A stretch of 19,873 bases of DNA from Myxococcota bacterium (GTDB lineage Bacteria; Myxococcota_C; UBA6777): NCBI GenBank assembly GCA_963169055.1, contig CAUJFU010000475.1, forward strand, positions 1 to 19,873, read 5' to 3'. How positions within the stretch are numbered: position 1 is the stretch's first letter; each line of letters opens with the position of its first letter. This document shows, piece by piece, positions 1 through 8,151 of the stretch. The notes beneath the pieces are model-generated. The model ran no database searches. It worked only from the letters and a program-made list of their open reading frames with translations, and was not told the origin of the DNA. The translations under genes and the position numbers were made by a program.

Positions 1-3000
1 GGCGGACTGATCGGCTTCTTTGCGCTCTTCAAGCGCTTTTATGCTTCGCTGCTACGGTTTTTCTTACGCCACAAGCTGCTGTTTCTCAGTATGCCGCTGG
101 TGTTGGTGCTGTTTGGTGCGAACGTGTGGCTTGGGTTTGAACAAGTCTTTGGCTGGCTTCCGTCTGTGGTGGCGCGCCTTGGTATCCCTGAGCAGACGCT
201 GCGTTCGCATCCTTGGTGGGTGCGTTTGCACCACGATATCTTTCCCGGACTCAAGAAAGAATTCATGCCCAACCTCGACGAAGGCTCGTTTTTGTTGATG
301 CCAACGACGATGCCGCACGCTTCGATGGGCGAAGCCTTGGATGTACTCAAAAAGCTCGATATCGCGGTGCGTGCGATCCCCGAAGTCGAGCAAGTGGTAG
401 GGAAACTCGGACGCGCCGAAAGCGCCCTTGATCCCGCTCCGATCTCCATGTTTGAAAACGTGATCCACTACAAAGCCAAATATCGCACACTCCCAAACGG
501 CCAGCGCATCCGCCAATGGCGACCACACATCCACACCCCTCAAGATATCTGGAACGAGATCGTCAAAGCTACCCGTCTGCCGGGAACCACCTCTGCCCCG
601 TTGCTGCAACCGATTGGTGCGCGGATCGTGATGCTCCAAAGCGGGATGCGCGCACCGATGGGCGTCAAGATCAAAGCCCCCGATCTACCGACGCTTGAGC
701 GAGTGGCCTTAGAGGTCGAGGGCTATTTGAAAAAAGTGCCGCAGATCTCGCCTGCGACGGTCATCGCGGATCGCGTGGTCGGTAAGCCTTACCTTGAATT
801 CATCATCGATCGCCGTGCCATCGCCCGTTATGGACTCCAAGTCGCTGACGTTCAGCGCACTCTCCAGATGGCGATCGGAGGCGTGACGGTGACAACCACC
901 GTCGAAGGGCGCGAGCGTTATCGCGTGGTGCTGCGATATCCACGCGAGCTACGCAACAGCCCCGATGCTCTCCAACGCATCATGATCGCCTCTCCCACAG
1001 GCGCGCAGATCCCGCTATTTCAACTTGCGCAGATCCGTTATACGCGTGGCCCGCAGATGATCAAAAGCGAAGATACGTTTTTGGTGGCCTATGTGATCTT
1101 CGATCGCAACCCAAGCTACGGCGAGATCGAAACGGTCGAAGCAGCACAAGCCTACCTGCGCGCCCAACGCGACACAGGCCGATGGAAACTCCCGGCGGGT
1201 GTGAGCTACGTCTTTGCGGGAACCTATCAAAACCAGATCCGCGCTGAAAAACGTTTGTTGGTGATCCTTCCGCTTTCGCTGTTTTTGATCTTCTTGTTGC
1301 TTTATCTGCAATTCCGCCAGACCTCCACAACCCTGTTTGTTTTTCTAGGGATTGGGGTGGCGTGGTCGGGTGGATTCCTGATGCTGTGGTTGTATGCACA
1401 GCCTTGGTTCCTCGATTTTTCGGTGTTTGGCGCACCGATGCGCGAAGTCTTCCACATCCAAGCTTTCCAGATGAGCGTTGCGGTATGGGTCGGATTTATC
1501 GCGCTGTTTGGCATCGCTTCCGACGATGGTGTTGTGATCGCCACCTATCTCGATCAATCCTTCCAAAGCAAAGCTCCTCAATCGATCGAAGAGATCCGCG
1601 AGATCACCGTAGCAGCGGGACAACGGCGTATCCGCGCCTGCTTGATGACCACCGCAACCACCATCCTTGCGCTGCTGCCCGTCCTTTCTTCTTCAGGCCG
1701 AGGCTCCGATATCATGATCCCGATGGCGATCCCTTCGTTTGGCGGGATGCTGATCGAACTATTGACACTCTTTCTCGTTCCCGTCCTTTACTGTTGGCGA
1801 GAAGAGCGCAGATACCGACGCCACACCCAAGTACACACGCTATCCTCGGCGTTTCCCGTCTTCCGAACCAGCGTCTCGATCGCGTTGTTGCTGTTGTGGC
1901 TGGGGTGGCCTTCTTCGCTTCAAGCAGCGTCCGTTCAACCCGAAGATGCGCTCTTTCCAACGCCGCCTCGCGTGCTCGTTGCGCCACCTGCTTTCGCCGA
2001 CCTTTGGACTCAAACGGCACGCCACAACCCCACGCTTCAACGCATCCGCTCGCAATTTGCAGTGGCTGCTGCACGCATCAAACAAGCGGGTGCTTGGCCT
2101 GATCTGGAGATCGGCATCCAAGCCAACAACTTCCCTCTCCCCAACTTCCGCCCCAACATGATGACTGGCATCCAATACTCCATCGGCCAAAAGTTCCCGA
2201 TACTTGGGCGTCTCGCAGCACAAAAAGCCATCGCACAAGCCGAACTCCACAAACTCCATTTCTTGTTGCAAGAAAACCAAACCAAGATCGCCTACGAGCT
2301 ACGCGAGCATCTCTTGGCCCTGTTCGATCTCCGCCTCCAATGGCACTTGCGCCGCGAACTTTACCAGCTCACCCAACAGATCGCCGCTGTCGCACGCACC
2401 CGATACACCGCCTCCACCTCTCGCAAACAAGACCTCCTGCTCGCTCTGCTCCAACTCGCACAACTCCAACAAGAAGCCCTTCAAATCCAACGACAAGCCC
2501 AACGACGCCTCCTTCAAATCCAACGCCTCACCTCACCTGCCCCCATCACCACCGCCACATCTCCCCCAACCACCGCCTCTTCCACCGCCGTCACATCTCC
2601 CCAAACCACCGCCTCTTCCAACACCGTTGCATCTCCCCAAACCACCGCCTCTTCCAACGCCGTTGCATCTCCCCAAACCACCGCCTTTTCCAACACCGTC
2701 ACATCTCCCCAAACCACCGCCTCTTCCACCGCCGTCACATCTCCCCCAACCCCCCTTCTGTTTGCTCGGTGGGCGATGGCGCTAAAGCTACCGGCGGTTT
2801 TTCCAAAAGATCAAACGGCTGCATGGGAAGAAGTGCTTCGATCACGACCGATGCTTCGGTATTGGCACAGCGACGCGCTTCAAGCCAAGCAGCTCAAAGA
2901 TATCGCACAAGCCCAATACTGGCCTGAGATCATGTTGCGCTTGACGATCCAACAACGCTTTGAAAACAGCGCGGATCAAGGCGAACCGTTTCTGTCTTTC

Positions 3001-3378
3001 GGCATCCAGATTCCCCTACCGACATGGGGAAACAGCGCACGCCAAGGTCTCTCCGAAGAAGCCACCGCCCGTTTTGTCACCGCCCAAAAACGCCTGCGCG
3101 AACTGCTCTCCGATCTACGTCAGCAACTGAGCGATACCTTCCAAGAACTCCGCAATCTCCGCCAGCAACAACAGCTTACCCACACACAACTCCTGCCGCT
3201 CGCCCTTCAAACCTACCAAGCTTCGCTTGCAAGCTACCAAGTCGGCAAAGAAGATTTCTCTAACCTTCTCGGACACCTCAAACGCTACCTCTCCATTCGC
3301 CTACAATCGCAGCGCCTCGATATCGCGATCTTGACCCAACACGCCCGCCTGATCGCCCTCCAAGGCAAGCCCCTGTGA
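1..3378 (+). CDS. Heavy-metal RND efflux pump (CusA/CzcA family, C-terminal part) fused to a TolC-type outer-membrane channel; 5' end outside window
   Basis: The frame is open from base 1, so the gene starts upstream; 1125 codons are visible. Residues 1 to about 600 match the second half of a heavy-metal RND proton antiporter: a membrane helix, the porter-domain signatures MPNLDEGS and GRAES..DPAP, RIVMLQSGMRAPMGVK, GRERYRVVLRYPRELR, then the last membrane helices with SVAVWVGFIALFGIASDDG and RRIRACLMTTATTILALLP. After a basic cytoplasmic stretch (about 601-620) comes a signal-peptide-like segment (624-643, ending SLQAA). A TolC/CusC-family outer-membrane efflux protein follows to residue 1125, with two long helical regions. 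No ATG or GTG lies near the junction, so a separate channel gene is unlikely. Such pump-channel fusions are known among CusA/CzcA homologues, notably in Bacteroidetes. The Met-rich porter motifs suggest Cu/Ag rather than Zn/Co/Cd, but weakly. A Thr/Pro/Ser repeat (residues 844-919) interrupts the channel half. The gene ends 8 bp from a convergent gene. Confidence 0.9.
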   Translation, partial: GGLIGFFALFKRFYASLLRFFLRHKLLFLSMPLVLVLFGANVWLGFEQVFGWLPSVVARLGIPEQTLRSHPWWVRLHHDIFPGLKKEFMPNLDEGSFLLMPTTMPHASMGEALDVLKKLDIAVRAIPEVEQVVGKLGRAESALDPAPISMFENVIHYKAKYRTLPNGQRIRQWRPHIHTPQDIWNEIVKATRLPGTTSAPLLQPIGARIVMLQSGMRAPMGVKIKAPDLPTLERVALEVEGYLKKVPQISPATVIADRVVGKPYLEFIIDRRAIARYGLQVADVQRTLQMAIGGVTVTTTVEGRERYRVVLRYPRELRNSPDALQRIMIASPTGAQIPLFQLAQIRYTRGPQMIKSEDTFLVAYVIFDRNPSYGEIETVEAAQAYLRAQRDTGRWKLPAGVSYVFAGTYQNQIRAEKRLLVILPLSLFLIFLLLYLQFRQTSTTLFVFLGIGVAWSGGFLMLWLYAQPWFLDFSVFGAPMREVFHIQAFQMSVAVWVGFIALFGIASDDGVVIATYLDQSFQSKAPQSIEEIREITVAAGQRRIRACLMTTATTILALLPVLSSSGRGSDIMIPMAIPSFGGMLIELLTLFLVPVLYCWREERRYRRHTQVHTLSSAFPVFRTSVSIALLLLWLGWPSSLQAASVQPEDALFPTPPRVLVAPPAFADLWTQTARHNPTLQRIRSQFAVAAARIKQAGAWPDLEIGIQANNFPLPNFRPNMMTGIQYSIGQKFPILGRLAAQKAIAQAELHKLHFLLQENQTKIAYELREHLLALFDLRLQWHLRRELYQLTQQIAAVARTRYTASTSRKQDLLLALLQLAQLQQEALQIQRQAQRRLLQIQRLTSPAPITTATSPPTTASSTAVTSPQTTASSNTVASPQTTASSNAVASPQTTAFSNTVTSPQTTASSTAVTSPPTPLLFARWAMALKLPAVFPKDQTAAWEEVLRSRPMLRYWHSDALQAKQLKDIAQAQYWPEIMLRLTIQQRFENSADQGEPFLSFGIQIPLPTWGNSARQGLSEEATARFVTAQKRLRELLSDLRQQLSDTFQELRNLRQQQQLTHTQLLPLALQTYQASLASYQVGKEDFSNLLGHLKRYLSIRLQSQRLDIAILTQHARLIALQGKPL
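2557..2757 (+). repeat. In-frame 36-bp tandem repeat within the TolC-like half
   Basis: Five copies of a 36-bp unit run at 2557-2592, 2593-2628, 2629-2664, 2665-2700 and 2701-2736, followed by a partial sixth copy. Each encodes a 12-residue unit like TSPQTTASSTAV. Copies differ by only a few bases, so expansion is recent or homogenised. The period is a multiple of three and preserves the frame. The segment lies between the two helical halves of the outer-membrane channel, where a flexible linker would be tolerated. Confidence 0.95.
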
Positions 3379-3386
3379 TTTCTGTT

Positions 3387-4481
3387 CTATTTTGTTCGAG
3401 AAACAACGGGCGCATCAGGGCGGATCGGCCAAGGGACTTCGATGCTTTCGGAGAGATTGAACCATCCGCCAAAACTGCGCAGCGTGATCTGGACGCGAAG
3501 CCCAGAGAAGCGCCATACCCGACGAAAGCGATCATACTTGCGGGTTTGAGCCAACCAGTCCGCGTCAGAAGAAGGCGGCAGCATCGCGTTGTGGGGGGTA
3601 GAAAAAGCCGAAGATGCCACGATGCTCGATGCGGGCTGAGAAGTCGAGACCAAAGAGGCAGGCTGAGAAGAAGGCCGAGGCAGCGAGGCACTCATGGGGC
3701 CGATGATTCGGGGGAGAGGACGATCATCTTTGGAGCGGGAGGGTGCGCCGAAGCGGGTTTGGTAGTGTGTGATGACCGATCGGAAAGCCGAAAGCGCCTT
3801 GGAGGGGTGCAGATCGTATTGAAAAGAGGCGTGACGCAAAGGATGTTTGGGGCTATCGAAGACATAAAGCAAACGGCCCCAAACCTTGGTGGGTCGGGGG
3901 AGATCTGCCCATTGGGAAGTGAGCACTTTTTCACAATTCCAACGGATCGAGGGATTGCGTTCGCGAGGGCTGGGGCGATTCCACGTTGCGCCTGAGAGAG
4001 CGTCGATATTGCCTTGAGCGCGCAGCTTTTCAACACGAGCAGCGCGTTGTCGACGCATCAACGCACGAACAGAGTTGTCTTGGCATACGATGCGTTGCGC
4101 TTGCGTGAAAGCTTGTGCTTCGACAAAAGAGGATTCTCCAACAAACATTCCAAAGACTCGAAGGCGCGGTGGTTTGGGAAGCTTCAGATCAGGTTCTCGG
4201 AATGGATGCACCCACGGCTTCGACGATGCTTGACGGCGTTGCCAAGCGCGATAGCCGCGCATGCTATACCAAGACACACTCAGCAACCCCCCAAACAACA
4301 AAACAAAGGCGATGGTACGCGATATTGGAGAACTCATCAAACACCCCAAAAGCAAGCTCCCTCGGCGCGAACGACGGAGGGAGAACATCGTCCACAACAA
4401 GGAAAGAACAACAAACCATGAAAAGAAGGCCACAGAAGCAAGGCAGGCAGACAAGGAGTAGATCGCAGAAGAGAGGAACAT
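3387..4481 (-). CDS. Membrane-anchored protein of unknown function
   Basis: This protein of about 364 aa matches no family I recognise. From the ATG at 4481 the N terminus carries two hydrophobic segments (about residues 6-31 and 52-70) separated by a basic RRSRRG stretch, so it is probably anchored in the inner membrane. The rest is soluble and basic. It includes a Ser/Pro-rich stretch (SASLPRPSSQPASLVS and following) and a C-terminal part with aromatic residues and alternating strands, such as RLLYVFDSPKHPLRH and LRVQITLRSFGGWF. The start is uncertain. ATG 4481 has no clear ribosome site but lies only 24 bp after the globin gene. The internal ATG at 4337 has a GGGGTG upstream and would leave one membrane segment (316 aa). 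It lies downstream of the globin lipoprotein on the same strand and is probably co-transcribed with it. Confidence 0.65.
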   Translation of the reverse strand: MFLSSAIYSLSACLASVAFFSWFVVLSLLWTMFSLRRSRRGSLLLGCLMSSPISRTIAFVLLFGGLLSVSWYSMRGYRAWQRRQASSKPWVHPFREPDLKLPKPPRLRVFGMFVGESSFVEAQAFTQAQRIVCQDNSVRALMRRQRAARVEKLRAQGNIDALSGATWNRPSPRERNPSIRWNCEKVLTSQWADLPRPTKVWGRLLYVFDSPKHPLRHASFQYDLHPSKALSAFRSVITHYQTRFGAPSRSKDDRPLPRIIGPMSASLPRPSSQPASLVSTSQPASSIVASSAFSTPHNAMLPPSSDADWLAQTRKYDRFRRVWRFSGLRVQITLRSFGGWFNLSESIEVPWPIRPDAPVVSRTK

Positions 4482-4505
4482 CAAAACCGTTGGGCGTAGT
4501 TTAGA

Positions 4506-5546
4506 TCAAGGCTTGGTGCATTGGTCTTTTCCGACTTCAACGATATCAGAGCACATGGGGCCGACGACTTTGGAGAGGGCTTCGATATCGGCTTGTGCGA
4601 CTTTGGCACCTTTCAGCGCATCGACGAGATGGCCGACCACGGTGGTGAAATCTTGGTGCGAGATCCCAAGACCTTTGTGTACGTCCACCATGCCCAAACA
4701 AGGCTTTTTGTCATCGACAGCCTTCTCACCCGAGGCAGGTTCTTTGCCGTATTGGCAAGGCCCGTCGATGTTGCAAACTTGGCGCACAAGGCAAGTTCCA
4801 AAACGGTCGGCGTTGGCATTCGCGAAGAAAGTGCTGACGGTAGTGTCAGCCAAAACCCGCTTGGCAAAGTCAGCGATCACCACTTCGATGCCGGGGCGTC
4901 GTCCGACACGCTGGTAAACAGTTTTGTTGTTGTCGGCATCTTCGACGATATCTTTTTCCATCGGTGTGAGAACAGCGGCGATGGCGTCGATATCAGCTTG
5001 TGCGACTTTGGCATCTTTGAGAGCATCCACAAGATGGCCGACCAGATCATTGAAGTCTTGCTTGGAAACGCCCATCCCTTGGTGGGTTTCTTTCATACCT
5101 TTGCAATCATATTTTTGTGGACCACCAACGGCTTGGCCGATTTGTTTGACCAAACAGCCTGTAAAGCGCGTAGCATCGAGGGTATTGTTCAAGAAATAGC
5201 CGTTGATCTTGCTATCTTTGACAACACGCCCCACAAAATCGCCCACGACCTTCTGGATGCCGGCTTCTTCACCAAGGCGTTGATACAAAGAGCCCGTAGC
5301 TTCGGGAGTTTCTTCGACTTGGGTTTCGGGAGTCTTTTCGACTTGGGTTTCGGGAGGCACTTCGACTGTGGTTTCGGGGATGGTTTCGGTGCTACCGTCG
5401 GCCACTTTTTCGGTGGTCGTTTCGGCGACTTGTTCGTTGTTTGTAGGTGCGGGGCAACCCGTGGTCCAGAGGCTTGCGATCAACAAGGCCGCAACCACGG
5501 GGATGATCTTCGCAAGAAACGTTTGAAAAAAATGGGGCTTGGTCAT
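4506..5546 (-). CDS. Lipoprotein with two tandem group I truncated-hemoglobin domains
   Basis: 346 aa from the ATG at 5546, chosen because AGGA lies 9 bases upstream; a TTG start 21 bases earlier is less likely. Residues 1-30 form a signal peptide ending TTG-Cys31, an imperfect lipobox. Residues 32-85 are a Thr/Glu/Pro-rich linker with repeated PETQVE units. Domain 1 (about 86-203) and domain 2 (about 209-338) each follow the truncated-hemoglobin order: LYQRLG or VYQRVG, FVGRVV or FAKRVL, a CD1 Phe (F118, F241), then the proximal heme His in KETHQGMG (H155) and VDVHKGLG (H290), and a DLVGHLVDAL or TVVGHLVDAL helix. The usual B10 Tyr and E11 Gln of mycobacterial trHbN are replaced by Val/Ala and Leu. 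Domain 2 has a Cys-rich insertion (C252, C258, C264, C283) and two further C-terminal Cys, consistent with disulfides outside the cytoplasm. Heme binding is inferred from the two histidines. The ligand or reaction is unknown. Confidence 0.85.
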   Translation of the reverse strand: MTKPHFFQTFLAKIIPVVAALLIASLWTTGCPAPTNNEQVAETTTEKVADGSTETIPETTVEVPPETQVEKTPETQVEETPEATGSLYQRLGEEAGIQKVVGDFVGRVVKDSKINGYFLNNTLDATRFTGCLVKQIGQAVGGPQKYDCKGMKETHQGMGVSKQDFNDLVGHLVDALKDAKVAQADIDAIAAVLTPMEKDIVEDADNNKTVYQRVGRRPGIEVVIADFAKRVLADTTVSTFFANANADRFGTCLVRQVCNIDGPCQYGKEPASGEKAVDDKKPCLGMVDVHKGLGISHQDFTTVVGHLVDALKGAKVAQADIEALSKVVGPMCSDIVEVGKDQCTKP

Positions 5547-5596
5547 GTGTTGGGTTCCTCTCCACAAAAGAAAGAAGACGATTCATCAAAAAGCTG

Positions 5597-5635
5597 TTCA
5601 CGCGAACGTTTTCGATATCCTTCGCTTCACGCGAA
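5597..5635 (-). promoter_or_regulatory. Candidate paired operator: two TTCGCGTGAA sites upstream of the globin gene
   Basis: On the minus strand the 10-mer TTCGCGTGAA occurs twice exactly, at 5626-5635 and 5597-5606. The spacing is 29 bp start to start, close to three helical turns. Each copy is itself nearly palindromic. They lie roughly 50-90 bases upstream of the globin start codon, where a regulator would bind. The second copy also contributes to a hairpin (5620-5636, CTTCGC/GCGAAG). No regulator is identified and no clear -35/-10 pair was recognised. Confidence 0.4.
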
Positions 5636-5959
5636 GAATTCTCCTGCCCAAGTCTTTATCATCACCACCACGCACGCACAACACTCCCTTGTGACAGACT
5701 CCCTCTCATGCGCCGCATGGAAGATAAAGATGCAGGGGTACGCAGCCGATCAGAAAAAACACGGGTCAGTTCGATGGTTGAGACGCAAAAACCAAAAAAG
5801 CGTTTCACTTTTGTTTCACACAGATCTCATCCCGAATGGATGCGATCTATCAAAAAGGCAAATGTGGCCATTCGAGCGACGGTGTGGCTGACTTGAAAAA
5901 TGCCGATTCGCCCCGTCAATGGGAGGTAAATAGAGGCGTCGTGAAGATGTGGGGCATGG

Positions 5960-6024
5960 AGTCGCACTCACTCACGAAAAAGCAGAACCAACCCCGCAAG
6001 TCGCACTCGCTCACGAAAAAGCAG
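5960..6024 (-). repeat. 26-bp direct repeat just past the epimerase stop codon
   Basis: Copies at 5960-5985 and 5999-6024 are identical except for one base and are 39 bp apart start to start. The right-hand copy begins 3 bases after the epimerase stop codon in the direction of transcription. It looks like a short tandem duplication in the 3' untranslated region; no hairpin function is evident. Confidence 0.85.
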
Positions 6025-6027
6025 GCG

Positions 6028-7014
6028 TTAGGAAGCAAGATACCACGGATGCGATCGAGCCCATGCGACAGAGGCTTGCAGTCCTTGGCGTAGATTGGTG
6101 TCCGCGCACCACCCCAACAGCGTTGCGGCCTTTGCGACGTTTGGAACGCGGTGTGGGATCTCCTCGAAGGTATCGCCAAAATAAGATTGGGTTTCCACTT
6201 TTACCCATCCTTGCGTGGCCCCCGTCAACACCAAGATCTCTTCGATCACCTCACGCATCGTCGAAACCACGGGGTGACCGAGGTTAAATGCTTCTCCCAC
6301 ACCTTGCGGCGACGTTGCAGCCCGCAACACCCCTTCGACCACATCCCCGACATACGAAAAACACCGCGTCTGCGTGCCATCATCAAACAGCCAAGGGGAT
6401 TCACCACGCAAAGCGCGCACGATGCTGCGCGAGACCACATAGATCGGCGCTTGGCGCGGTCCGTAGGCATTGAAAAAGCGAACGATCGTGATCGGCAATC
6501 CAGACCGACGATGCACCGCCCAAAGCATGTGTTCGCACAACGCTTTACTCGTGCTGTAACTCCATCGATCGATCGACGTCGGGCCAAGTACTCGATCAGC
6601 GTCTTCGGACCACGGGAGCGAAGGGTTCTTGCCATACACTTCGCTGGTGCTGGCGAACAAAAAGCGCGTGCCGTGGGCTTGTGCGAGATCGAGAAGGATG
6701 CGCGTCCCAAACACAGCGGTATCGATCAAGGCCAGAGGATCGGCCATGTAATGCGGAACACCAACCACCGAAGCAAGATGATACAGCACCGAAGCTTCAG
6801 GCCGATAAAAGGCTTTGACAGCCGCTGCATCGCGCAGATCCCCTTGCGTGTAGTGCAAACAAGGATGCTCTCGAACGTCATCGAGATTGCGTGCTTCTTG
6901 CCATGCCACGCGATCCAAGACATGCACTTCATACTCCCGCAACAACAATAATTCGACCAGATGGCTCCCCACAAACCCCGCACCACCCGTCACCATCACC
7001 ACCTTTTGCTCCAT
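6028..7014 (-). CDS. NAD-dependent epimerase/dehydratase (extended SDR, nucleotide-sugar family)
   Basis: 328 aa from the ATG at 7014, which has GAAAGG about 7 bases upstream; the longer open frame upstream overlaps the neighbouring gene and is not used. It has the extended SDR hallmarks: the nucleotide-binding TGGAGFVG (residues 9-16), an acidic residue ending strand 2 (D34) that favours NAD, GDLRD (58-62), a Ser/Thr strand with SEVYG (124-128), the catalytic Y153xxxK157, and RFFNAYGPRQ. The length is typical of UDP-glucose 4-epimerases, UDP-glucuronate decarboxylases and dTDP-glucose dehydratases. The exact sugar nucleotide cannot be assigned. The start lies 25 bp after the preceding membrane-protein gene, implying one transcript and a role in cell-surface glycan synthesis. 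A cytoplasmic enzyme; there is no signal peptide. Confidence 0.88.
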   Translation of the reverse strand: MEQKVVMVTGGAGFVGSHLVELLLLREYEVHVLDRVAWQEARNLDDVREHPCLHYTQGDLRDAAAVKAFYRPEASVLYHLASVVGVPHYMADPLALIDTAVFGTRILLDLAQAHGTRFLFASTSEVYGKNPSLPWSEDADRVLGPTSIDRWSYSTSKALCEHMLWAVHRRSGLPITIVRFFNAYGPRQAPIYVVSRSIVRALRGESPWLFDDGTQTRCFSYVGDVVEGVLRAATSPQGVGEAFNLGHPVVSTMREVIEEILVLTGATQGWVKVETQSYFGDTFEEIPHRVPNVAKAATLLGWCADTNLRQGLQASVAWARSHPWYLAS

Positions 7015-7039
7015 CCGTTGCCTTTCTTCGTCGCCAAAC

Positions 7040-8110
7040 TCAGGTCGCTTCCTGATCTTTCTTTTCCACATCCGTCGGATTATTCGAGATATCCAACGAC
7101 CACATCCATGTAGCCCAACGCCGCCGTAACCACAACAACGCTCCCAACCCCAACAACGCAAGCGTCGAAAAGACCGCTGCGTGCCAAACCAACGCAAATC
7201 CCGTAGCTGTGGTCTTTTGCACGCCCAAAAGCATCGCGGCTTGGATCGCAAAAAACTGAAAGGTTCCGACTTGCCCGGGGGCCGGCAAGAGCGCACTTCC
7301 GAGCGCAACCGCCGCCAGCAAAAACGCCACTTCCAAAGGCTGCAATGATAGCGAAAAAGTCCACAACAAGCACGACAAGGTCACCCACTCGACGCTCCAG
7401 ATCAAGAGCGTGATCCCCAAAAATCGCCCAAGCTGCCGAACATCGGCCATCGAGCGCAGCCCCTCACGAAAATGCAGATACAACCGCCAGATCAGTTCGC
7501 TCAGCTTCGTCGGAAAGACCCGTAGAATCGACCGAATCAACCGATCCACCCACATCACTTCGGCCCAGATCATGACCAACGCACACAACACAGCCACCAA
7601 CCCCACCGCCAAGATCCCGATCCCCGCTCCCCCCGAAAACTCAGGCCGAAAAGTCACCCACCACACCACCGCAAACAACACCATCAGCAACGCATCCACC
7701 AAACGCTCCACAACGATGGTCGCCAAGATGCCGCTCGCCGGCTTTTGCGTTTGTTTCGCCAACGCCACCGAACGCACTAACTCCCCCATCCGCCCGGGCA
7801 AAAGCAGATTAAACAAATACCCCACCATCATCGGAGCAAAAACAGTCCGCCCCCCCAACCCCAACGACGGCGGAAATAACGTCGCCCACCGCAACGCTCG
7901 CATCCCCATCGAACACCCCATCAATCCCCACGCCACAAGCAGCCACTGCCACTTCGCCCCAAGCAGCGCCTTGTGCAAATCCACCCACGCCACTCCGCGC
8001 AAGCTCCAAAACAACATCACCGCCGCGATCAACACACCCAACCAAAACAAAACAACCGCACGACGATAAGAAGCCGATCGAGGAACAACAACGGAAGAGG
8101 GATGAGACAC
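7040..8110 (-). CDS. Lysylphosphatidylglycerol synthase-like integral membrane protein (flippase-type domain)
   Basis: 356 aa from a GTG start at 8110 with GGAG 8 bases upstream. The protein has multiple hydrophobic segments (from about residue 18 onward) and the conserved loop FNLLLPGRMGELVR, typical of the lysylphosphatidylglycerol synthase transmembrane family (PF03706/UPF0104). Later segments include a glycine/alanine-rich SALLPAPGQVGTFQFF that fits the family's second signature. No aminoacyl-transfer domain is attached, so this is the stand-alone membrane form often found beside glycosyltransferases and sugar-nucleotide enzymes. Those forms are thought to move or modify lipid-linked substrates. 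The epimerase gene follows after 25 bp. The true substrate is unknown. Confidence 0.85.
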   Translation of the reverse strand: MSHPSSVVVPRSASYRRAVVLFWLGVLIAAVMLFWSLRGVAWVDLHKALLGAKWQWLLVAWGLMGCSMGMRALRWATLFPPSLGLGGRTVFAPMMVGYLFNLLLPGRMGELVRSVALAKQTQKPASGILATIVVERLVDALLMVLFAVVWWVTFRPEFSGGAGIGILAVGLVAVLCALVMIWAEVMWVDRLIRSILRVFPTKLSELIWRLYLHFREGLRSMADVRQLGRFLGITLLIWSVEWVTLSCLLWTFSLSLQPLEVAFLLAAVALGSALLPAPGQVGTFQFFAIQAAMLLGVQKTTATGFALVWHAAVFSTLALLGLGALLWLRRRWATWMWSLDISNNPTDVEKKDQEAT

Positions 8111-8151
8111 GGGTCACGCTCCGTTCGTAAAGAAGGGCACTTCCGAGAGAA

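Larger units (their letters stand above)
5547..6027. other. Intergenic region upstream of the globin gene and downstream of the epimerase gene
   Basis: 481 bp without a convincing gene. The plus-strand frame that crosses it is antisense to the globin gene and has no ribosome site or recognisable product. It holds the 5' region of the globin gene with two semi-palindromic 10-mers (5597-5606 and 5626-5635), and a 26-bp direct repeat (5960-6024) next to the epimerase stop codon. Between about 5700 and 5950 I see nothing notable. Confidence 0.7.

Noticed and set aside
2204-2927. Pro/His-rich alternative frames over the 36-bp repeat
   Set aside because: They exist because the repeat period is a multiple of three, which leaves all frames open. 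The channel frame continues conserved on both sides.
3375-3995. 206-codon open frame on the plus strand after the pump gene
   Set aside because: Arg-rich antisense of the membrane-anchored protein gene, starting within the pump's final codons; no support.
4521-5891. 456-codon open frame on the plus strand
   Set aside because: It is antisense to the globin lipoprotein. Its repetitive Gly/Phe run is the reverse of the Thr/Glu/Pro linker, and it has no ribosome site or recognisable product.
5960-6024. Two-unit CRISPR-like repeat
   Set aside because: Only two units with a 13-bp spacer and no cas genes.
6151-6951. 266-codon open frame on the plus strand
   Set aside because: It lies wholly within the epimerase gene on the other strand; the epimerase motifs settle which strand is coding.
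7015-7308. N-terminal extension of the epimerase frame
   Set aside because: It overlaps the membrane-protein gene, lacks epimerase homology, and the internal ATG at 7014 has a ribosome site directly before the TGGAGFVG motif.
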